A model generated the notes under the pieces. The model made no database searches, was not told the DNA's origin, and worked only from the letters and a program-made list of their open reading frames with translations. A DNA stretch of 32,527 nucleotides from a virus, in the IMG/VR virus record IMGVR_UViG_3300006865_000023, positions 1 to 32,527 of that record. One strand, 5' to 3'. Position 1 is the first letter of the stretch. The number at the start of each line of letters is the position of its first letter. This document shows positions 1 to 5,830 of this stretch, piece by piece. The position numbers were made by a program, and so were the translations under genes.

Positions 1-2
1 AG

Positions 3-107
3 CGCTCCGTCGCCAGCCTGTGGAGCCGCATCGCTGAACTGCTCGACGCCTTCACGCCGACAGAATGTGCCAACTACTTCCGCAACGCCGGATACGCTCC
101 ACATTGA
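3..107 (+). CDS. IS630-family transposase, C-terminal end (partial, runs off window)
   Basis: This is the last 34 codons of a gene that begins before the window. The peptide ends in CANYFRNAGYAPH followed by a stop, the typical C-terminus of IS630-family DDE transposases, which cut and paste short elements at TA dinucleotides. The catalytic DDE residues would lie upstream and are not visible, so activity cannot be judged. The element end probably lies just after the stop: a TA target dinucleotide sits at 121-122, but no terminal repeat can be confirmed without the other end. The assignment rests on a short but distinctive tail. Confidence 0.75.
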   Translation, partial: RSVASLWSRIAELLDAFTPTECANYFRNAGYAPH

Positions 108-413
108 GTGGAAATTGCTCTAGTCACCGGCCCGTCGACGGCGCCAACTCAGCCTCTCCACCTTTCGCCAGACGGACGGCGGCTCGTCATCAACGGAACC
201 GTCACGCTTGATTTCAGGAGCGAGCGCCACATCAAGCTGATCCGTCGCTTGGTTGATGGTCACAGGGACGGCAAGCGTTGGCGGGCACAGGAACTGCTCA
301 ATCACGCAGGATCGGGCGTAAGCACGTTGGCACGTGCGTTTGGTGGCAAGAAGTGGAAGCAGCTCAAACCATACATGACGTCCCAGAACGGCCTCTGGGG
401 GTTTGACCTCTAA
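108..413 (+). CDS. hypothetical protein, possibly 5'-truncated by the adjacent IS
   Basis: A 101-residue basic protein that I do not recognise. The GTG start overlaps the transposase stop (TGAGTG). The C-terminal half (about residues 35-101) is rich in Lys, Arg, Trp and Leu and has the rhythm of a small winged-helix DNA-binding fold, ending KQLKPYMTSQNGLWGFDL. The first roughly ten codons may come from the IS630 terminal sequence rather than from the original gene, so the native start may be lost. There is no clear ribosome binding site. It is either a real small regulator truncated by the IS or a chimera. Confidence 0.45.
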   Translation: MEIALVTGPSTAPTQPLHLSPDGRRLVINGTVTLDFRSERHIKLIRRLVDGHRDGKRWRAQELLNHAGSGVSTLARAFGGKKWKQLKPYMTSQNGLWGFDL

Positions 414-419
414 AGCGAT

Positions 420-461
420 TTCTCCCGTTTCTTCTCCCTGTTCGGGCGGCGATCTTCTCCC
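420..461. repeat. three copies of TTCTCCC upstream of the early operon
   Basis: TTCTCCC occurs at 420-426, 432-438 and 455-461, all in the same orientation (GGGAGAA on the other strand), in the roughly 100-base gap before the AlpA-like gene. Spacing is 12 and 23 bases. Short repeats just upstream of a regulator gene may be operator sites, but no promoter hexamers could be identified with confidence. Confidence 0.3.
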
Positions 462-480
462 GAAACCCTTGCGATACAGC

Positions 481-509
481 CCTCGGTGTTGCTCGCGAAC
501 CCGAGGTGA
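481..509 (+). promoter_or_regulatory. ribosome binding site of the AlpA-like gene inside a possible hairpin
   Basis: CCTCGG (481-486) can pair with CCGAGG (501-506) over a 14-base loop. The right arm overlaps the Shine-Dalgarno sequence GAGGTGA (503-509) that precedes the ATG at 516. Pairing would hide the ribosome binding site. The stem is only 6 bp, so this may be chance. Confidence 0.3.
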
Positions 510-515
510 CTCGCA

Positions 516-758
516 ATGACCATCAAGCATTTGAACCAGATCGAACTGTCGCGCCGCTGGAACATCAGTCCGCGCTCGCTTGAGCGTTGGCGCTGGCTCG
601 GCGTCGGACCGCGTTACCTGAAAATCGTCGGCCGTGTCGTCTATCGCCTCGAGGACATCGAAGCGTTCGAGGCGGAACGTGCTCGCGAAGGCAAGGCAAT
701 GGCTGCGGGCACGAGCTTGAACAAGCACGCGCAGCTTCGCGCTCACACGCAGCAATAA
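516..758 (+). CDS. AlpA/excisionase-like helix-turn-helix protein
   Basis: An 80-residue protein with the MerR-type helix-turn-helix seen in phage excisionases and AlpA regulators (HTH_17 family). Residues 8-50 carry the fold: ELSRRWNISPRSLERWR is the recognition helix region, and YRLEDIEAFEA is the typical wing and closing helix. Such proteins bind att or promoter DNA and either activate excision or regulate early genes. It is the first gene of the early run and has a good Shine-Dalgarno (GAGGTGA). No integrase is in the window, so its role in excision cannot be tested here. The fold is fairly sure, the precise role is not. Confidence 0.7.
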   Translation: MTIKHLNQIELSRRWNISPRSLERWRWLGVGPRYLKIVGRVVYRLEDIEAFEAERAREGKAMAAGTSLNKHAQLRAHTQQ

Positions 759-894
759 TTTCTTTTTCGCACCAATGCGCGCGGCTTCGCTGAGAGAAGC
801 GCCGCGAAAACGTTCGAATTTGAGCCCGACGCCGATCGAGTTATCCGGAATGCGACAGCAGCAGGCGGTTCGACTCAAGAGAGCAGCTCACCGG

Positions 895-1254
895 ATGAGC
901 GACCGACAGACCGACATGATCACCGTTGTCCAATTCCCTCCGCACAAGTTCCGCCTCACCGAGACGGAGTTGTGCGGCTGGATCGGCCAAGCCGCGCCCG
1001 GTGAGGCGCTGGAGTACTACCGCGGCTTCCTCGCCATGGACACGTTTTCGCAAGCCAAGCGCCTGACCGAGCGTGAGCGCGCCGAACTCGTGCGTCTGGC
1101 GCGCCGCGCACGGTGGGCGAGCGAGCAGAAGCTAATCCACCTCGTTCAGCGCCGCCACGGCGCCGACGATTACAGCTATCTCGCAATTGCGCGCTCGAAG
1201 CCGAAGCAGGCCTCGGCGTCGCTGTCGTCGCTGCTCTTGGCGGAGGTCGCGTGA
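895..1254 (+). CDS. conserved hypothetical phage protein
   Basis: An unrecognised protein of about 119 residues. It begins MSDRQTDMITVVQF and contains a charged helical middle (TERERAELVRLARRARWASEQK) and a closing YLAIARSKP segment. In-frame ATGs also exist at 775, 850 and 916, and none has a strong Shine-Dalgarno. I chose 895 because conserved-looking sequence starts near there; the stop is not in doubt. It lies between the AlpA-like gene and a chain of overlapping small genes, so it is part of the early operon. No membrane segment or catalytic motif is visible. Confidence 0.6.
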   Translation: MSDRQTDMITVVQFPPHKFRLTETELCGWIGQAAPGEALEYYRGFLAMDTFSQAKRLTERERAELVRLARRARWASEQKLIHLVQRRHGADDYSYLAIARSKPKQASASLSSLLLAEVA

Positions 1255-1316
1255 TGGGCCGCAACCACCCCAAGCCGAGATTTCACGTCAGCACCAACGA
1301 AGAGGCCTCCCGATGA
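1254..1316 (+). CDS. possible 20-residue ORF linking two genes by stop/start overlaps
   Basis: The ATG at 1254 overlaps the preceding stop (TGATG) and the ORF ends at 1314-1316, overlapping the next ATG (ATGA at 1313). The peptide is short and basic (MGRNHPKPRFHV and onward). The double overlap would keep ribosomes moving from one gene to the next, so it may serve translational coupling rather than make a functional product. It could equally be chance. Confidence 0.35.
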   Translation: MGRNHPKPRFHVSTNEEASR

Positions 1317-1606
1317 CCACGTCAATTGCAGTGACCGCGCTGCGCAAGCGCCATATCTGGCTCGAAGCGCTGCCCGACACCGTTTCCATTCCGGCGCTCG
1401 AAGCTCGACAGCGTCCGGCCGCCGTCAAGTCGATCGAGGACGCCACGCTCGACGACATCGCGTTCGCGATGCTCGGCGCGGAGACGGAATTCAACGCCGT
1501 CGGCGACCGGCTGCATGCGCTGCGCAAGCTCTACAACCTCGCCCGCCAAGCCGGCGCGCTCGGTTCCGACCGCGCGGTCGATGCGATCTCCGAGGGAGGT
1601 CGCTGA
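1313..1606 (+). CDS. conserved hypothetical early protein
   Basis: A 97-residue, mostly helical protein that I do not recognise. The start at 1313 is supported by the Shine-Dalgarno-like GAAGAGG about 8 bases upstream and by the ATGA overlap. The middle (SIEDATLDDIAFAMLGAE) and the end (DRLHALRKLYNLARQAGALG) look like two amphipathic helices. It overlaps the ATPase gene by one base at 1606 and is therefore co-translated with it. No known motif is visible. Confidence 0.6.
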   Translation: MTTSIAVTALRKRHIWLEALPDTVSIPALEARQRPAAVKSIEDATLDDIAFAMLGAETEFNAVGDRLHALRKLYNLARQAGALGSDRAVDAISEGGR

Positions 1607-2439
1607 TGGCGCTGCGCATCATCACCGCCGATCAGCGGCTCGCCGAGGCGCATGCGAAGACCACGATGGCGATCTTCGGGCCCTCGGGTGTCGGCAAGAC
1701 CTCGCTGCTCAAGACCCTGCCGCCGGCGGAGACGCTCTGCATCGATCTCGAGGCCGGCATGAAATCGGTCCAGGACTGGCCGGGCGACAGCATCCCGGTG
1801 CGTAGCTTCGGTGACGCGCTCGACGTCGGCTGCCTGGTCGGCGGCGTCAATCCGGCGGCCGACGAGAAGACCTTCTTCTGCGAGAGCCACTACCGGCACC
1901 TCGTCGACGCATATCCCGACCTTGTCCGCATGATCGCCGGCAAGCGCATCATCTTCGTCGACTCGATAACCGACCTGACGCGGCTCGCCATGGTGTGGGC
2001 GAAGACCCGGCCCGAGGCGCAGTCGGAGCGGACTGGCAAACCCGATACCCGCGGCGCCTACGGTCTCCTGGCACGGGAAGCCATCGGGCTCCTGAAGCAC
2101 CTGCAGCACGCACCGGGTCGCACCGTCATCTTCGTCGGCATCCTGGAGCGCATCACCGACGAGTTCAATCGAGTCACCTGGCAGCCGCAAATGGAAGGCG
2201 GCAAGGCCGCCCGCGAGCTCCCCGGCATCGTCGACCAAGTGATCTCCATGAGCCGGTTCGCGGCGGAGGGCGACGCGTGGCGCCACGAGCCCGATCGCGG
2301 CGACGTGCGCCGCTTCGTCTGCCAGGCGGCCAACCCCTTCGGCCTGCCCGGCAAGGATCGCTCTGGCCGCCTCGACCTCACCGAGCCGCCCGACCTCAGC
2401 GCGCTCATTCGCAAGATCAACCAGCCCAGCAAAGGATGA
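1606..2439 (+). CDS. Sak4-like RecA-fold ATPase (phage AAA_24 nucleotide-binding protein)
   Basis: A 277-residue ATPase. Walker A GPSGVGKTS is at residues 25-33, Walker B IIFVDS at about 115-120, and a sensor-like VIFVGILERI lies further on. This is the architecture of the AAA_24 phage ATPases, which include Sak4-type single-strand annealing proteins: short RecA/Rad51 relatives that pair homologous DNA and often depend on a phage SSB. The next gene has the properties of such an SSB-like partner, and a nuclease and a helicase follow, which supports a recombination role. The start overlaps the previous stop by one base. The ATPase fold is certain; the Sak4 function is inferred from fold and context. 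Confidence 0.8.
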   Translation: MALRIITADQRLAEAHAKTTMAIFGPSGVGKTSLLKTLPPAETLCIDLEAGMKSVQDWPGDSIPVRSFGDALDVGCLVGGVNPAADEKTFFCESHYRHLVDAYPDLVRMIAGKRIIFVDSITDLTRLAMVWAKTRPEAQSERTGKPDTRGAYGLLAREAIGLLKHLQHAPGRTVIFVGILERITDEFNRVTWQPQMEGGKAARELPGIVDQVISMSRFAAEGDAWRHEPDRGDVRRFVCQAANPFGLPGKDRSGRLDLTEPPDLSALIRKINQPSKG

Positions 2440-2444
2440 CCACC

Positions 2445-3179
2445 ATGTTCGACATGAACGAAGCCGAGCCGCAGAAGACCGGCGAACTCATTCCCGATGG
2501 CACCTTCGCCAAGGTCACGATGAGCATCCGCCCCGGCGGTATCGATGGCCAGAGCGAGATCGATCAGGCGCTGCTCAAGGCGCCGAAGGACCCGTCCAGC
2601 GACGTGCGGATGCTCGACTGCGAATTCACCGTGGCGGAGGGACCGCACGCCAAGCGCAAGTTCTGGCAGATGTTCACCGTGCAGGGCGGCAAGGTCGACG
2701 AGAACGGCGTCTCGATCGCCTGGAAGATCTCCAAGAGCACCTTCCGCGCCATGATCGACAGCGCGCTCGGCCTCGATGCGCAGGACATGAGCGAGGCGGC
2801 CAAGCAGAAGCGCATCCTGCGCGGTCTCGCCGACCTCAACGGCATCACCTTCGTCGCCAAGATCAAGATCGAGGCGAGCGAGGACGCCCGCTACAGCGAT
2901 CAAAACCGCCTCGACCGCGTGGTGTTGCCGACCGAGAAGGAATGGAAGCTCGTCATGGACGGCAGGGACGTGCCGGTGAGCCCGAGCCGCTCGCGCGGCG
3001 CCGGCAGCAAGGCCGCGGCCGCGCAGCCCGCCTGGACGCAGGGGGCAGCCCAAGGCGGCCAGTCGTCCACCGCGTCGCGGTCACCGCAGGCGCCCAGCGC
3101 GCCCGCCTGGTCGCAACCGTCATCCGGCGCCGGCGCGCCGGCGGCAAAGCAGCCGGGTCCGGCGTGGCTCAACGGCTGA
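2445..3179 (+). CDS. DUF669-like / SSB-like DNA-binding protein
   Basis: A 244-residue protein. The N-terminal half has the beta-rich pattern of DUF669-type phage proteins (LIPDGTFAKVTMSIRPGG near residue 14, then FTVAEGPHAKRKFWQMFTV). From about residue 175 it becomes a low-complexity tail of Ala, Gln, Ser and Pro ending PGPAWLNG. A folded DNA-binding core plus a disordered tail is the plan of single-stranded DNA binding proteins. It follows the Sak4-like gene directly. AAAGGA at 2431-2436 places the start at ATG 2445; an in-frame ATG at 2436 overlaps the previous stop and is the alternative. SSB function is inferred from layout and neighbours. Confidence 0.65.
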   Translation: MFDMNEAEPQKTGELIPDGTFAKVTMSIRPGGIDGQSEIDQALLKAPKDPSSDVRMLDCEFTVAEGPHAKRKFWQMFTVQGGKVDENGVSIAWKISKSTFRAMIDSALGLDAQDMSEAAKQKRILRGLADLNGITFVAKIKIEASEDARYSDQNRLDRVVLPTEKEWKLVMDGRDVPVSPSRSRGAGSKAAAAQPAWTQGAAQGGQSSTASRSPQAPSAPAWSQPSSGAGAPAAKQPGPAWLNG

Positions 3180-3182
3180 ACC

Positions 3183-3416
3183 ATGACGGACGACGAATGG
3201 CAGGCGCACGTCGCGCATGAAGCGGCCAAGGCGATCGGCGAATGGCTCGAAGGAAGAGGACGGCTTCACCAGCCAATCCGCTCTTTGACCATGCCCGAGC
3301 TCGAGGCCATGGCGCAGAACGCCATCAGCCGCTTCATCGTGCTGGCGTCGCAGCGGATCGCGGAGGCACCCGACGAACCCGAGTCGCAGAAGCTCTCGAC
3401 GCTGCTCATGGGCTGA
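3183..3416 (+). CDS. conserved hypothetical small protein
   Basis: A 77-residue acidic, helical protein that I do not recognise (MTDDEWQAHVAHEAAKAI, then a helix MPELEAMAQNAISRFIVLA). It begins three bases after the SSB-like gene and ends overlapping the putative start of the DUF6511 gene. The position within the replication operon suggests an accessory role. No motif supports a function. Confidence 0.6.
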   Translation: MTDDEWQAHVAHEAAKAIGEWLEGRGRLHQPIRSLTMPELEAMAQNAISRFIVLASQRIAEAPDEPESQKLSTLLMG

Positions 3417-3757
3417 GAGCCTGTGCGCTCTGCGGTCGAGAGGCGCGCGGATTCTACTACACGCACCAACTGCGCCCGGAGCGATACCCGACCTTCGCCT
3501 TCTGCTCGCTCCGCTGCCTCAACGCCGGCGCCGCCATCGCCAAGAGGAACCACGGCATGATCGACAAGACCGAGCTGGAGATACAGGCAATCAAGGCGGC
3601 ACGGCGCAATCTTGCAGAGGTGCTGACCGAGCTCGGATTGATGGCGCCGTTCCATGACCGATCGGCCGAAGAGATCGATCGCATTATCGAGGCTTGTGTC
3701 GACGGCTTCCAGGCCGCGATGCACCGCGAAACGCTCAACGACGACATCCCATTTTGA
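3413..3757 (+). CDS. DUF6511 zinc-ribbon-like protein, apparent CTG start
   Basis: A 114-residue protein of the DUF6511 family, which has no known function and is common in alphaproteobacterial phage operons. A CxxC pair (CALCGRE, near residue 4) and a second pair (FCSLRC, about residues 29-33) form a likely zinc site before a helical C-terminal half ending HRETLNDDIPF. No ATG, GTG or TTG lies just upstream in frame. CTG at 3413 overlaps the preceding stop as CTGA, mimicking the usual ATGA coupling. The alternatives are ATG 3242, deep inside the previous gene, or ATG 3557, which would drop the cysteines. The family call is good; the start is uncertain. Confidence 0.65.
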   Translation: MRACALCGREARGFYYTHQLRPERYPTFAFCSLRCLNAGAAIAKRNHGMIDKTELEIQAIKAARRNLAEVLTELGLMAPFHDRSAEEIDRIIEACVDGFQAAMHRETLNDDIPF

Positions 3758-3765
3758 GGCCGGCC

Positions 3766-4533
3766 ATGGATGTCGTCGATCTCAACCACGGCTCCGGATT
3801 TGTGTACGGCATCGGCGCGCGCGAGGTGTCCGTTGCGCAGCGCGTCAACACACTGATCGATGCCGCTCTGTTGACGGCACGGCGCGAGCAGCCGGAACGC
3901 GATTACCTCGGTGCGTCGAGGCTGGGAGAGCCTTGCTGCCGCCGGCTCGCCTACGAAATCATCCACACGCCGCCAGATGATGGTCACGACCTCGACGGCG
4001 CCATGCCGCGGGTGTTCGAAGCCGGCCATCGGTTCGAGGCGTTGTCGATCGAATGGCTGCGCGCTGCTGGGTTTGATCTGAGAACGCAGCGCCGCGATGG
4101 CAGCCAGTTCGGCTTTGAGGCGGCCGGCGGGCGGCTGCGCGGCCACATTGATGGCGTGATCGTCGCCGGCCCTAATGTCGGCATCGCCTGGCCGGCGCTG
4201 TGGGAGCACAAGGCGCTCAACGCCAAGTCCTGGAATGACGTCGTCAAGCGCGGCCTTCGCGCCGCAAAGCCGCTCTATTTCGCGCAGGTCCAGATCTACA
4301 TGGCCTACATGGAGATCGGCGTCACGCTATTCAGCACGCTGAACAAGGACAGCCAGGCGCTCCACCACGAGGTGGTCGCCCTCGATCCCGCTGAAGCGCA
4401 GGCGCTCTCCGACAAAGCCGTCGAGATTCTGCGCGCCGTCGAAGCCGGCGAACTGCCGCCCCGCATCGCTGCGGCCTCGGACTATTACCTCTGCCGCTCC
4501 TGTCCCTACGCGCGGCGCTGCTGGGAGGAGTGA
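3766..4533 (+). CDS. PD-(D/E)XK nuclease, RecB/Cas4-like, with cysteine cluster
   Basis: A 255-residue nuclease of the RecB/Cas4 superfamily. GHIDG (D129) and WEHKA (E147, K149) are the acidic and lysine residues of the PD-(D/E)XK site, and FAQVQIYMAYM (from about 172) is the QxxxY helix. Cysteines at 57-58 and at 243, 246 and 252 (CRSCPYARRC) match the four-cysteine arrangement that holds an iron-sulfur cluster in Cas4 and AddB. Such enzymes resect DNA ends to make single strands. It sits between the annealing proteins and the helicase, so it probably supplies resected ends for recombination. No Cas genes or CRISPR repeats are present. Confidence 0.8.
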   Translation: MDVVDLNHGSGFVYGIGAREVSVAQRVNTLIDAALLTARREQPERDYLGASRLGEPCCRRLAYEIIHTPPDDGHDLDGAMPRVFEAGHRFEALSIEWLRAAGFDLRTQRRDGSQFGFEAAGGRLRGHIDGVIVAGPNVGIAWPALWEHKALNAKSWNDVVKRGLRAAKPLYFAQVQIYMAYMEIGVTLFSTLNKDSQALHHEVVALDPAEAQALSDKAVEILRAVEAGELPPRIAAASDYYLCRSCPYARRCWEE

Positions 4534-4536
4534 ACC

Positions 4537-5823
4537 ATGAGCTTTTCGCCATCGCCGCTCCAGGCCAAAGCAATTGCGGCCATCAAGGACTGGTTTACGA
4601 ACCGCACCACGGTACAGCAGGTGTTCCGGGTGTTCGGCTATGCCGGCACCGGCAAGACCACCATCACCCGGCACGCCATTGCCGAGCTTGGTCTCGAAAC
4701 CGGCGCAAGCGACGGCGTGCTCTACGCGGCCTTCACCGGCAAGGCGGCACTGGTGATGACCCGCAAGGGCACGCCGGCCTCGACCATCCACTCCCTGATC
4801 TACCGGGTCTCCGAGGCGACGCCCGCCGAGATCGAGAAGGTCAAGGAGGAGATTGCCGATCTCAAGGCGAAGATCGCATCCATGGGTGCGGCCGAACGCC
4901 TGTTCGCGGAGTCGCAGCTTCGCTCGCTCGAACTGCGGCTGTCCGACATCCACAAGCCGCGCTTTGTCCTGAACGAGCAATCCATGTTGCGCGAAGCCAA
5001 GCTGCTCGTGCTCGACGAGGTGTCGATGGTGGGCGACGACATGGCGCGCGATCTCCTTGCCTTCGGCAAGCCGATCCTGGTGCTGGGCGATCCCGGCCAG
5101 CTGCCGCCGGTCAGGGGCGAAGGCGCGTTCACGCAATGTCAGCCCGACGTGATGCTCACTGAGATTCACCGCCAGGCCGGCGAGAGCGCCATCATTCGTT
5201 TGGCCACGCTGGCGCGCGAAAGCAAATCCATCCCCTACGGCGCGCACGACGAATTCGTCTGGAAGATGCGCCGGCTTGACGTGGCGCCCGAGCAGATGCT
5301 GCGCGGCGGCCAAGTCATCTGTGGCCGCAACGCCACGCGCCTGCAGCTCAACCTCGCCATGAAGCGCGCGTCCGGCTTCAATGGGGTTTATCCCACCGGC
5401 CAGGGCGAGAAAATCATCTGCCTCAAGAACCGCAACGACCTCGGCCTCGTCAACGGCATGTTCCTCGACCTGACCGAGGTCAAGGACGAGGACGAAATCT
5501 CCTTCACCGCGGTCGTCACCACCGAGGACGGACAGAAGATCGGCGGCACGAACGGCGCGCGCGAGCGCTTCCGCGTCTACAAAGGATATTTCGACGATCA
5601 TGTGACGCCCGATCCAGAGCGCGAGCGCCGCGACCACTGGAAGAAAAAGACCATCATCGAAGCGGTCTGGGGCTGGGCCATCACCTGCCACAAGGCGCAG
5701 GGCTCGCAATGGGAGAACATCATCGTCTACGACGACGGCCTCGGCCGCACCGCCGAGGATCGCGCCCGCTGGCTCTACACCGCCATCACCCGCGCCGAGC
5801 GCGGTCTTGTGCTGCTCGATTGA
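4537..5823 (+). CDS. RecD-like ATP-dependent DNA helicase (SF1B)
   Basis: A 428-residue superfamily 1 helicase. Walker A GYAGTGKTT is at residues 34-42. Walker B LLVLDEVSMV, motif III ILVLGDPGQLPPV, the UvrD_C_2-type AITCHKAQGSQWENII and motif VI LYTAITRAERGLVLL follow in the expected order. This matches the short RecD/Dda-like helicases of phages, which move 5' to 3' on single-stranded DNA. All motifs look intact. It starts three bases after the nuclease stop and is followed at 8 bases by the primase gene, so it is probably the replication or recombination helicase of the module. The charged insert at about residues 90-130 may be a coiled coil. Confidence 0.88.
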   Translation: MSFSPSPLQAKAIAAIKDWFTNRTTVQQVFRVFGYAGTGKTTITRHAIAELGLETGASDGVLYAAFTGKAALVMTRKGTPASTIHSLIYRVSEATPAEIEKVKEEIADLKAKIASMGAAERLFAESQLRSLELRLSDIHKPRFVLNEQSMLREAKLLVLDEVSMVGDDMARDLLAFGKPILVLGDPGQLPPVRGEGAFTQCQPDVMLTEIHRQAGESAIIRLATLARESKSIPYGAHDEFVWKMRRLDVAPEQMLRGGQVICGRNATRLQLNLAMKRASGFNGVYPTGQGEKIICLKNRNDLGLVNGMFLDLTEVKDEDEISFTAVVTTEDGQKIGGTNGARERFRVYKGYFDDHVTPDPERERRDHWKKKTIIEAVWGWAITCHKAQGSQWENIIVYDDGLGRTAEDRARWLYTAITRAERGLVLLD

Positions 5824-5830
5824 GGCGCCG

